Shown: positions 19,918 to 27,198 of the stretch, piece by piece | Layout: each line of letters begins with the position of its first letter | Position numbering within the stretch: position 1 is the stretch's first letter | From: DATLSM01 sp963722965 | Lineage (GTDB): Bacteria; Actinomycetota; Thermoleophilia; Solirubrobacterales; 70-9 | Assembly: GCA_963722965.1 (NCBI GenBank) | Contig: CAVROX010000005.1 | Coordinates: forward strand, 1-64,000 | Reading direction: 5' to 3' | Length of the DNA stretch: 64,000 nt | Position numbers and translations under genes: made by a program | The notes under the pieces: model-generated | Told to the model about the DNA's origin: nothing | Seen by the model: only the letters and a program-made list of their open reading frames with translations | Database searches by the model: none

Positions 19918-19944
19918 AGAACAGATACGGACCAATCTGTCAAG
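19918..19944. promoter_or_regulatory. Candidate TetR operator upstream of the terpene synthase gene
   Basis: Second copy of the 27-bp site found at 18243-18269 (23 of 27 identical). Here the dyad is exact: ACAGAT at 19921-19926 and ATCTGT at 19935-19940 surround ACGGACCA. It lies 36 bases before the ATG of the downstream gene, a typical repressor position over a promoter. Binding by the neighbouring double TetR protein is inferred. Confidence 0.6.
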
Positions 19945-19980
19945 CAAGGGCTGCGAATTTACTTTCTTTAAGCACAATAA

Positions 19981-21051
19981 ATGAGACCTAGACATACCGT
20001 CGCCCCTGAAGTCTGGGCTGTGCTTAGCGCTCTGGGTGTTTATCGAGGTGCCGTCGTCCCTGCGGTCCGCCGTCAGCTGCACCGCTGGGAGCGGCTCGCG
20101 GCGAGGATCCCCGACCCCATTTTGCGAGCACACGCCCTCACCGCGCTGCGCGAGAAGGGCCGCAATGCCGAGGCGACCGCCGTCCTCGCCACGCTGGCCC
20201 CGCGCGCGAACCGGACCGTCGCGATCGAGGCAATGGTCTCCTTCCAGGTCGCCGTCGACTACCTCGACACCCTGGGTGAGCAGCCCGCGGCGGAGTCGCT
20301 CGCGAACGGCCTGCAGCTCCATCAGGCGCTGAGTGATGCGCTCGCGCCCGGGGAGCCCGGCTCCGACTGGTACAGGCTTCACCCCCAGGGCGAGGACGGC
20401 GGTTACCTGGGAGCTCTCGTTGCAGTTTGCCGGGCAACGGCGCGCTCGCTTCCCGCCCAGGCCGCCGCTCTGCCGACGGCCCGACGCGCCGCCGGCCGCT
20501 GCGCAGCAGGCCAGAGCCATACCCATGCCGCCGCGCTCGGCGACGTCGAGGGGTTGGAAGCCTGGGCCTCGCGGCTGAAGAGTCCGGGGGGGTACCGCTG
20601 GTGGGAGCTCGCCGCGGGGGCCAGCTCCTCAGTCGCCGTGCACGCTTTGATCGCAGCGGCGGCGGACTCCGCCGCGACGAGTGAGGAAACGGAACGGGTC
20701 GATGCCGCCTACTTCCCGCCGATCGGCGCGCTGACCGTGTTGCTAGACGATCTGATCGACCTCGAGGAGGACCGCGCCACCGGCGCCCACAACTACATCG
20801 CCTACTACAAGAGCAACCTGGATGCGGCCGAGCGGATCGCCTGGATCGCGCGGCGCGCCGCCGCGGCAACGGAGGTGCTCGGTCAAGCGCAACGCCACCG
20901 GGCCATCCTCGCCGGGGTCGCGGGCTTTTACCTGAGTGCGCCCGGAGCGCGGACCGCATACGCCCGCCCGATCCGCAGCCGAATGATCGCCTCGCTTGGC
21001 TTTGCTGTACGTCCGATCATTGCCACGATGCGTTTGAGTGGAGATGGCTGA
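19981..21051 (+). CDS. DUF2600 / YtpB-like large terpene synthase
   Basis: A 356-residue, Ala-rich, all-helical protein that I recognise as the DUF2600 family, whose characterised member YtpB of Bacillus makes tetraprenyl-beta-curcumene from a C35 prenyl diphosphate. Asp-rich segments that could bind magnesium-diphosphate are DYLDT (residues 93-97) and DDLIDLEED (256-264). A GYRWWELAAGASSS segment in the middle is also typical. The stop codon lies inside the start of the following cis-prenyltransferase gene, so the two are translationally coupled and probably act in one pathway, with the prenyltransferase making a substrate. A putative TetR operator sits 36 bases upstream. The substrate chain length and product cannot be read from sequence. 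Confidence 0.75.
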   Translation: MRPRHTVAPEVWAVLSALGVYRGAVVPAVRRQLHRWERLAARIPDPILRAHALTALREKGRNAEATAVLATLAPRANRTVAIEAMVSFQVAVDYLDTLGEQPAAESLANGLQLHQALSDALAPGEPGSDWYRLHPQGEDGGYLGALVAVCRATARSLPAQAAALPTARRAAGRCAAGQSHTHAAALGDVEGLEAWASRLKSPGGYRWWELAAGASSSVAVHALIAAAADSAATSEETERVDAAYFPPIGALTVLLDDLIDLEEDRATGAHNYIAYYKSNLDAAERIAWIARRAAAATEVLGQAQRHRAILAGVAGFYLSAPGARTAYARPIRSRMIASLGFAVRPIIATMRLSGDG

Positions 21052-21705
21052 CGGCGGGGACCTGAGATACGTCGCGATCATCACCGACGGCAACGGTCGT
21101 TGGGCGCAGCGGCGAAAGCTGCCGGTCGACGCGGGTCACCGGGCGGGGGCCGAGAACGTCCGGTCGCGGCTGCGCGACGCCGTCGAGCTCGGGATCGGGG
21201 AGCTGAGCGTTTACGCGTTCTCGACGGAGAACTGGTCTCGACCGCCAGAGGAGGTGGGCGCCCTGATCGGGCTGCTCGCCCACTACATCGACAATGTGAC
21301 GCCCGAACTTCACGAGCAGGGCGTCCGGTTGCGCTTCATCGGTGACCGCGGAAGCCGGGTTCCCGCGAGCCTGGTGGAGAAAATGGAATGGGCGGAGGAG
21401 CTGACCGCCGCAAACAGGCGGATCTGCTTCTTCGTTCCGTTCAACTACGGCGGCCGCGGGGAGATCGTCGAGGCCGCTGGTGCGTTTAACGGCACGACCG
21501 AGGAGGAGTTCCGGCGCTGCCTGTATGCGCCCGAGATGAACGACCCCGAGCTGGTGATCCGTACCGGCGGCGAGCGGCGCCTATCGAACTACCTGCTCTG
21601 GCAGGCCGCCCACTCGGAGCTGATCTTCCGCGATGAGCTGTGGCCTGACTTCTCGCGGGACTCCTTGAGGAGTCCATCGAGGAATATCAGCGGCGCAGGG
21701 GCTGA
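21044..21705 (+). CDS. uppS: Cis-prenyltransferase (undecaprenyl diphosphate synthase family), one-base frameshift near the end
   Basis: Family motifs run in order: IITDGNGRWAQRR (diphosphate-binding P loop with catalytic Asp), GHRAGAENV, YAFSTENWSRP, FNYGGRGEI, and DPELVIRTGGERRLSNYLLW. The enzyme adds isopentenyl units in cis to an allylic diphosphate. The start may be the ATG at 21044 or a GTG at 21038; both overlap the upstream terpene synthase stop. Around 21660-21665 one base is missing or extra: the open frame runs on to 21775 with unrelated sequence, whereas the shifted frame gives the expected ending LEESIEEYQRRRG and a TGA at 21703-21705. I annotate to that stop. Coupling with a DUF2600 enzyme suggests a dedicated terpenoid role rather than, or besides, cell-wall lipid carrier synthesis. 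Confidence 0.82.
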
Positions 21706-21726
21706 GCAGACCGAACCCCGCCTGGG

Positions 21727-22698
21727 TCAGGCGAGCGGGGGCAGGCCATCGAGCGGCGTGGAGGGCGTGGCGTAGGTGCGGCGAGGGATGCGGCCGGCGA
21801 GCCGGGCACCATGGCCGGCCTCGACCGCCCTGCGCAGGGCGGCGGCCATCGCCGCTGGGTCCTGGGCGCCAAAGATCGAGCTGGCGGCCATCACCGCCTC
21901 GCAGCCCAGCTCCAAGGCGAAGGCGGCGTCGGAGGCGGTCCCGATGCCTGCGTCGAGGATGACCGGGACCTCGGCGCGTTCGGCGATGATCGCGATGTTG
22001 TAGGGATTGCGGAGACCAGCACCCGAGCCGATTGGCGAGCCGAGAGGCATCACCGCTGCACAGCCGCAATCCTCGAGTCGGCGGGCGAGGATCGGGTCAT
22101 CGCTGGCGTAGGGGAGGACGGTGAAGCCCTCGGCGACCAGCTGCTCTGCCGCGTCGAGGAGCTCGACCGCGTCGGGGTAGAGGGTGCGGTCGTCGCCGAT
22201 CACCTCGAGCTTGATCCACTCGGTCTGAAACGCCTCCCGAGCCAGGCGGGCGGTTCGCACAGCGTCGCGCGCCGTGTAGCAACCGGCCGTGTTGGGCAGC
22301 GCGAAGAGGCCGAGCCGGTCGAGCACGTCGATCACCGACCCTTCGGCGGCTGGGTCGACCCGCCTCAGGGCCACGGTCACGATCTCAGCGCCGGAGGCAA
22401 CGAGCGCGCTCTCCATCTGCTCGAGTGAGCGGAAACCACCGGTACCGGCGATCAGCCGTGAGGACCACTCCCGGCCGCCCAGCTCCCAGCTCTCAGCGCC
22501 GCCCCCGATCGCGGCGAGCACCTCCACCCGCTGGCCCGCGCGCAGCTCCGTCGCCGCCCACTCGGTGCGCGGGATGACCTCGCCGTCGAGGGCCGCCGCG
22601 AAGCCACGGGCGGGCGCTGCCCCCGCTGCGCGCACCGCGACCTCGAGCGTTGCACGGTCCGGCAGCTCCCGCTCCTCGCCGTTTAGCTCGATCCTCAC
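21727..22698 (-). CDS. thiSG: Fused sulfur carrier ThiS - thiazole synthase ThiG
   Basis: Residues 1-67 are a ThiS ubiquitin-like sulfur carrier ending GQRVEVLAAIGGG. The same frame continues without a stop into ThiG (SSRLIAGTGGF onward, about 255 residues), including the Schiff-base lysine region EWIKLEVIGDDRTL and the phosphate-binding GSPIGSGAGL. ThiG condenses DXP, dehydroglycine and ThiS-thiocarboxylate to form the thiazole of thiamine. The chemistry needs a free C-terminal Gly-Gly on ThiS, so a fusion implies cleavage after GG or an alternative mechanism; ThiS-ThiG fusions have been annotated in other bacteria. The GTG start overlaps the thiO stop by four bases (GTGA). An indel that fuses two genes is possible given others nearby. 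Confidence 0.85.
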   Translation of the reverse strand: MRIELNGEERELPDRATLEVAVRAAGAAPARGFAAALDGEVIPRTEWAATELRAGQRVEVLAAIGGGAESWELGGREWSSRLIAGTGGFRSLEQMESALVASGAEIVTVALRRVDPAAEGSVIDVLDRLGLFALPNTAGCYTARDAVRTARLAREAFQTEWIKLEVIGDDRTLYPDAVELLDAAEQLVAEGFTVLPYASDDPILARRLEDCGCAAVMPLGSPIGSGAGLRNPYNIAIIAERAEVPVILDAGIGTASDAAFALELGCEAVMAASSIFGAQDPAAMAAALRRAVEAGHGARLAGRIPRRTYATPSTPLDGLPPLA

Positions 22699-23783
22699 AC
22701 CGCCACCTCCTCCAGATCCTCCGCCACCCGCTCAGCAGTGAGCGGGGCGAGGAGGATGCCGTTTCGAAAGTGGCCGGTGGCGAGGAGGAGTCCATCGAGC
22801 GCGCCCGGCCCGATCAGCGGCAGGTTGTCCGGCGTCGCGGGTCGCAGCCCCGCCATCGCCTCGACCAGCTCCATCTCCGCGACCTCGGGCAGCAGGCGGT
22901 ATGCCTCGCGCAAGAGCTCATGGACAGCACCGGCGGTGACCGCGGTGTCGAAACCGCGCTCCTCGACCGTGGCGCCGACGATCAGCCGGCCGTCCTCGCG
23001 CGGCACCAGGTAGACCCGCTCGGAGGAGAGGATCCGCCCGCACGCGGTCCCTTCAGCCCGACAGCGCAGCTCAACGATCTGGCCCTTAACCGGGCGGACC
23101 GGCGGGCGGGCGTCGGGGGGAAGCCACTCGGCGCAACCGGACCAGGCGCCCGCGGCCAGTACGACAGCGGCACCCCGCAGCTCTGCGCCGCCGGCTCGGA
23201 CCCCTACCAACCGCTCGCCCTCGATCAGGGCTTCGTCGACTTCCGTATCGCTCCACACCTCGACTCCCACCGACGCGAGCCCTGCAAGCAGTGCCGCGGT
23301 CAGGGACCGTGGGTCGATCGCCGCCTCGCCCGCGGCATGCACGCCACCGTTGAAGGAGGGGGTGAGGCCGGGCTCGAGCTCCCGACAGCGACGAGGCGGA
23401 AGCCACTGCGCGCCCAGCCCAAGCTGGCGTTGGAGCTCGTGGACGCGTCGAAGCTCGGCCGCCTCGTCGCTGTCGAGCGCGATATGCAGGGCGCCCCGGC
23501 GCACGTAGCCGGTCGCCACCCCCGTTGCGCTCTCCAGTTCGGCGATGAAGTCCGGGTAGCGCTGGGCGGCGGCGAGGGTCAGCTCCAATAGTTCCGGCTC
23601 GCCGAAGGTCAGCTCGCCGACCGGTGCCAGCATCCCGGCGGCGACCCGCGTCGCCCCCGCCGGCGGCTCGGCGCGGTCGAGCACGATGACCCGCGCGCCG
23701 CGCTGGCTGGCACGCCAGGCGCAGCTGAGCCCGATGACTCCCGCTCCAACGACGATCGCGTCGTAACTTCGCTTCTCGGTCAA
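22695..23783 (-). CDS. thiO: Glycine oxidase ThiO
   Basis: FAD-dependent D-amino-acid-oxidase-fold enzyme that oxidises glycine to dehydroglycine (iminoglycine) for thiazole synthesis. The FAD-binding motif VVGAGVIGLSCAWRA is near the N-terminus, followed by VIVLDR; AGLRPATPDNLPLIG and GHFRNGILLAP are the C-terminal FAD contacts typical of the family. I choose the TTG at 23783 because GGAGG lies eight bases upstream and the residues following (TEKRSYDAIVVG) lead straight into the fold. The ATG at 23804 falls inside the conserved 3' part of the TPP riboswitch. It is followed by thiSG with a four-base overlap, so the two form an operon under riboswitch control. Confidence 0.88.
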   Translation of the reverse strand: MTEKRSYDAIVVGAGVIGLSCAWRASQRGARVIVLDRAEPPAGATRVAAGMLAPVGELTFGEPELLELTLAAAQRYPDFIAELESATGVATGYVRRGALHIALDSDEAAELRRVHELQRQLGLGAQWLPPRRCRELEPGLTPSFNGGVHAAGEAAIDPRSLTAALLAGLASVGVEVWSDTEVDEALIEGERLVGVRAGGAELRGAAVVLAAGAWSGCAEWLPPDARPPVRPVKGQIVELRCRAEGTACGRILSSERVYLVPREDGRLIVGATVEERGFDTAVTAGAVHELLREAYRLLPEVAEMELVEAMAGLRPATPDNLPLIGPGALDGLLLATGHFRNGILLAPLTAERVAEDLEEVAV

Positions 23784-23789
23784 ACTCTT

Positions 23790-23880
23790 TGCCTCCGCCG
23801 GCATTACCCGGATCAGGTCCAGACGGTCGGTGACCTCGATGCCACCCTCTCAGCCCCTTCGGCTCCCGTACGGTGTCGAT
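23790..23880 (-). promoter_or_regulatory. TPP riboswitch (THI element) upstream of thiO
   Basis: Reading the minus strand, the conserved landmarks appear in order: CGGGAGCC, GGGGCTGAGAGGGTGGC, ACCTGATCCGGGTAATGCC and GGCGGAGG. These match the core CTGAGA and ACCTGATCTGGATAATGCCAGCG of thiamine-pyrophosphate riboswitches. The 3' end of the element abuts and partly contains the GGAGG ribosome site of thiO, so ligand binding would most simply block translation start. Confidence 0.92.
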
Positions 23881-23919
23881 GCTACCCCCCTCGCGGCCTC
23901 GCCCAGCCATAATCGACCG

Positions 23920-24606
23920 ATGAGCCTTGCTCCTCCTGAGGCCGTCGGGCCACTGCGCCGCGAGCGGCTGCGCACCGCGCGCCTTTACTTCGTCTGCGAC
24001 GCCCTTCCACGTGGCGAAGAGCCCGAGGCGCTGCTGCGCGCCGCGCTCGGCGGTGGCGTTGACATCGTGCAGTTGCGCGAGAAGAAGCTGGCGCGAGACG
24101 CGATCGAACGCTCGGCCCGGACCTTTCGCCGCCTATGTGACACCTACAGCGCACTCTTCATCGTCAACGACAACCCCCATCTGGCGATTGCCTGCGACTC
24201 TGACGGCGTCCACCTCGGTGAGGAGGACGCCACCGTTGAGCAGGCGCGTAAGGTGCTCGGACCCGAGGCGATCATCGGCCGCTCCACCCACTCTGAGGAG
24301 CAGATCGCGGCCTCCGCCGAGCTCGGGGTCGATTACATCAGCGTCGGACCAGTTTGGGAGACGCCCACGAAAGAGGGGCGGGCGGCGGTCGGCCTTTCCC
24401 TGGTCGAGCACGCGGCGGCAAACGCCACCCATCCCTTCTTCGCGATCGGCGGTATCAGCCCCGCAAACGCCGAGCAGGTGGTCAGGGCAGGTGCGCGGCG
24501 GCTTGGCGTCGTGCGGGCGATCCGAGACGCCAAAGACCCGGCCGCGGCGGCCGGCTCGCTGCGACGGGCCCTGGCCATCGTCGGCGAGGCGGCTCCCGGT
24601 GGATGA
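23920..24606 (+). CDS. thiE: Thiamine-phosphate synthase
   Basis: TIM-barrel enzyme joining the pyrimidine and thiazole halves into thiamine phosphate. Recognisable segments are DIVQLREKKL (substrate loop), FIVNDNPHLA, GVHLGEEDATVEQAR, IIGRSTHSEEQ, DYISVGPVWETPTKEG and FAIGGISPANAEQVV, the last binding the phosphate. The ATG at 23920 gives 228 residues, the usual family length; the longer open frame from 23830 would run back across the riboswitch on the other strand. It is divergent from thiO-thiSG and shows no riboswitch of its own. Its stop overlaps the start of the next membrane gene. Confidence 0.92.
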   Translation: MSLAPPEAVGPLRRERLRTARLYFVCDALPRGEEPEALLRAALGGGVDIVQLREKKLARDAIERSARTFRRLCDTYSALFIVNDNPHLAIACDSDGVHLGEEDATVEQARKVLGPEAIIGRSTHSEEQIAASAELGVDYISVGPVWETPTKEGRAAVGLSLVEHAAANATHPFFAIGGISPANAEQVVRAGARRLGVVRAIRDAKDPAAAAGSLRRALAIVGEAAPGG

Positions 24607-25105
24607 GCAACCGCGCAAGCGCAAGCGGCGGGGCCCGGCGCCGAGCCCGCGCGAGCGCATCGAGCGTGGCTATGCCCGTTCGGAGGAGCGAAACCGCGAA
24701 GTGCGCCAGAAACTGAAGCCGCTGGCCAAAGGCGAGCGTCCCCTGGTGGTGACGATCGGCGCGATCCTCTCAGCCGTCGTCTCGGCCTCGATCATCGCGG
24801 GATACCTGGCAGGAGTCCACGTCAATGGCGCTCAGCCAAAGCCGGCCCAGGTGGCGGCGCCGGCACTACTGATGGGGATCATGGCCTGGGGCATGTGGCG
24901 AGCGCGCTACTGGGCCGTGCTCGGGTTCCAGCTAATCCTCGTCTTCCTGATCTTCAGCGCCGTCTTCGGCCTCGCCGCGCAGGCGGCGACCGTGGCCCAG
25001 ATCCTCGCCACCGGCGGCCTGCTCGCGGTCTCCGGCGCCTTCTTCTTTTTCATGGTCAAGGCGATGGCGAGAATCCAGATGCCCCAGCGCCTTCCCCGAG
25101 ACTGA
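24599..25105 (+). CDS. Small four-helix membrane protein of unknown function
   Basis: Starts at a GTG that overlaps the last codons of thiE by eight bases, giving 168 residues. A basic N-terminus (QPRKRKRRGPAPSPRERIER) is followed by four hydrophobic segments: VVTIGAILSAVVSASIIAGY, PALLMGIMAWGMW, VLGFQLILVFLIFSAVFGLA and ILATGGLLAVSGAFFFFMV. It ends before lpdA with a 22-base gap. I recognise no family. Coupling to thiE and closeness to the dehydrogenase genes could be incidental. A cytoplasmic, positively charged N-terminal tail is predicted from the positive-inside rule. Confidence 0.72.
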   Translation: MDEQPRKRKRRGPAPSPRERIERGYARSEERNREVRQKLKPLAKGERPLVVTIGAILSAVVSASIIAGYLAGVHVNGAQPKPAQVAAPALLMGIMAWGMWRARYWAVLGFQLILVFLIFSAVFGLAAQAATVAQILATGGLLAVSGAFFFFMVKAMARIQMPQRLPRD

Positions 25106-25127
25106 CCTTCTATAGGCTCCCGGCTCA

Positions 25128-26495
25128 GTGGCGGATTCGTTCGACACGATCGTCATCGGCGGGGGCCCGGGCGGGTACGTCGCCGCGATTCGCTCGGCTC
25201 AGCTGGGCCGTAAGACAGCCGTGGTCGAGCGCGACAAGGCGGGTGGGCGCTGCCTCAACTACGCCTGCATCCCGGCGAAGACGCTCCTGCACACAGCGGA
25301 GCTCTACGACCAAGCCCAAAACAGTGCCGACCTGGGGCTGGTGGTGAAGGGCGCCTCGATCGACTGGGATGCACTGGGCAAGCGCCGCGCCGCCGTTTCG
25401 GACTCGCTCTCCAGCGGGGTGAAGATGCTCTGGGACAAGAACAAGGTCACCCTGATCGAGGGCACAGGCTCGCTCACCGCCGAGGGAAACGTAAGGGTCG
25501 GCGACCGCGCCTATGAGGCGGGCGCCGTGGTGCTCGCAAGCGGCTCGGTCTCGCTGCCGATCCCAGGGGTCGAGTTCGGCGACCGGGTTCTCGACACCTG
25601 GGGCGCATGGTCGCTGTCGGAGCTGCCGAAGAAGATCGCCGTCGTCGGCGCGGGCGCTTCTGGCTGTGAGATCGCCTCCGCCTACGCTCGCTTTGGCGCC
25701 GAGGTTCTGCTGATCGAGATGCTGGATCAGATCCTGCCCGCCGAGGACAAGGACGTGGTCCGCGTCGTCGAGCGCGTCTTCAAAAAACAGAACATCACGA
25801 TCTCCACCGGAACACCGGTACAAAACGTCGAGGTGGGCAAGAGCTCCGTGAAGTTCGCCTATGGCGGTCAGTCGGCGGAGGTCAACTACCTGCTGATCGC
25901 CGGCGGCCGCGCCCCCGATACCGAGGGCTTGGGCCTGACCGAGGCCGGGGTCGAGCTGGAGGAGACGGGCAAGGTCCGGGTTGACCGCTACCAGCGGACC
26001 TCCAACCCCAAGGTCTACGCGATCGGCGACCTGGTCCACGCCAAGGCGCTCGCCCACAAGGCCTCTGAGGAGGGGGTCGTTGCCGTCGAGCATGCCGCCG
26101 GCGCCCCTACCGAGCCGGTCGACCAAAACCTCATCGCGGGCGCCACCTTCTGTCACCCCCAGGTAGCGAGCGTCGGGCTGACCGAGGTGGCAGCCAAAGA
26201 GGCCGGCCACGACGTCAAGGTCGGCAAGCTCAAACTGGGTGGCGTCGGCGCGGCGACCGTCTACGAGGACAAAGACGGTCTGGTAAAGCTCGTCGTCGAC
26301 TCCGAGTACGGCGAGATCCTCGGTGCCCACATTGTCGGTAACCGCGCCTGCGACATGATCGCCGAGCTTGTCGCCGTAATGGCGCTGGAGGGCGGCTACC
26401 AGGAGCTGGCGCGGATCGTCCACCCCCACCCGACGATCTCCGAGGCGATCCTCGACGCGGCGCGCGCGGTGGACGGCTGGGCCATCCACGCCTGA
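25128..26495 (+). CDS. lpdA: Dihydrolipoamide dehydrogenase (E3)
   Basis: FAD/NAD-dependent disulfide reductase that reoxidises the lipoyl groups of 2-oxoacid dehydrogenase complexes. It shows the FAD motif VIGGGPGGYVAA, the redox-active cysteines in GRCLNYACIPAK (Cys42 and Cys47), the NAD motif VVGAGASGCEIAS, the second FAD contact VYAIGDLVHAK and the C-terminal HPHPTISEAI, whose His activates the thiol in the partner subunit. The GTG start at 25128 gives 455 residues, slightly shorter than most E3s. It begins the cluster lpdA - DsbA-like - pdhA - pdhB - pdhC, with lipB and lipA close by, so it most likely serves pyruvate dehydrogenase. Confidence 0.93.
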   Translation: MADSFDTIVIGGGPGGYVAAIRSAQLGRKTAVVERDKAGGRCLNYACIPAKTLLHTAELYDQAQNSADLGLVVKGASIDWDALGKRRAAVSDSLSSGVKMLWDKNKVTLIEGTGSLTAEGNVRVGDRAYEAGAVVLASGSVSLPIPGVEFGDRVLDTWGAWSLSELPKKIAVVGAGASGCEIASAYARFGAEVLLIEMLDQILPAEDKDVVRVVERVFKKQNITISTGTPVQNVEVGKSSVKFAYGGQSAEVNYLLIAGGRAPDTEGLGLTEAGVELEETGKVRVDRYQRTSNPKVYAIGDLVHAKALAHKASEEGVVAVEHAAGAPTEPVDQNLIAGATFCHPQVASVGLTEVAAKEAGHDVKVGKLKLGGVGAATVYEDKDGLVKLVVDSEYGEILGAHIVGNRACDMIAELVAVMALEGGYQELARIVHPHPTISEAILDAARAVDGWAIHA

Positions 26496-26539
26496 GCTCG
26501 CCAGATCCCCCCTGATCGGTCCCCGGTCGCCTCCTCGGT

Positions 26540-27187
26540 GTGAGTTTGCGCTTCTCCGTGCTGCCCCCTGGCTCGCTGATCTGCTTGATTTCAGAACCCT
26601 TGATCGGTCAAGCGACGTTCTATTTCGACCTCGGCTCTCCATACGCCTATCTGGCAGCGGAGCGGATCAGTGGGCTCTTCGCCGAGGCCGGGCTCCAGCA
26701 GCCGGAGTGGCAGCCGGTCTTGCTCGGTGGACTGTTCAAACGCTTCGGTCGGGACTCCTGGGCCAATGGCCCAGGGCGCGCAGCGGGGATGGCGGAGGTC
26801 GAGCGACGTGCCCTGGCTTACGGGCTGCCGCCGCTCGCTTGGCCCGACCCCTGGCCCGGCAACACCCTGTTTGCGATGCGGGTTGCGACATTCGCCAAGC
26901 AGAGCGGCCGCACTGTCTCCTTCTCACTCGCAGCATTTCGGCAGGCCTTCGCCGCGGGGAACGACCTCTCTGACCGCGACAACGTGCTGATCGCCGCGGC
27001 TGCCTGTGAGCTGCATCCCAGGGCGCTGCTCAAGGCGGTGGAGACCACGCTCGTCAAGGGGGCGCTGCGCGAGGCTACCGATCGCGCCGCCGAACTTGGG
27101 GTGCATGGCGTCCCCGCCTTGGTCATCGCAGGCAGGGTGTTCTGGGGCGATGACCGAGTAGCGGAAGCGGTCGAAGCGGCAAGCTAA
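26540..27187 (+). CDS. DsbA-like / 2-hydroxychromene-2-carboxylate isomerase family protein
   Basis: Thioredoxin-fold protein of the HCCA isomerase/DsbA family, recognised from FYFDLGSPYAYLAAER at the N-terminus, the helical insertion in the middle, and GVHGVPALVIAGRVFWGDDR at the end, where the cis-Pro VP is conserved. There is no CxxC: the active-site position carries SPY as in HCCA isomerases and kappa-class GST relatives, so disulfide exchange is unlikely. Substrate is unknown. The GTG at 26540 precedes the fold by about 25 residues; a TTG at 26600 starts directly before it and may be the true start. It lies between lpdA and pdhA, eleven bases before pdhA. Confidence 0.82.
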   Translation: MSLRFSVLPPGSLICLISEPLIGQATFYFDLGSPYAYLAAERISGLFAEAGLQQPEWQPVLLGGLFKRFGRDSWANGPGRAAGMAEVERRALAYGLPPLAWPDPWPGNTLFAMRVATFAKQSGRTVSFSLAAFRQAFAAGNDLSDRDNVLIAAAACELHPRALLKAVETTLVKGALREATDRAAELGVHGVPALVIAGRVFWGDDRVAEAVEAAS

Positions 27188-27198
27188 GGTCAGTTCGA

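Noticed and set aside
25125..26642. A 505-codon open frame on the minus strand opposite lpdA
   Set aside because: It mirrors the codon structure of lpdA, has no family motif, and the plus-strand gene has all E3 motifs. Long antisense frames are expected in high-GC coding DNA; the same applies to 22650-23591, 27457-28491 and 4381-4704.
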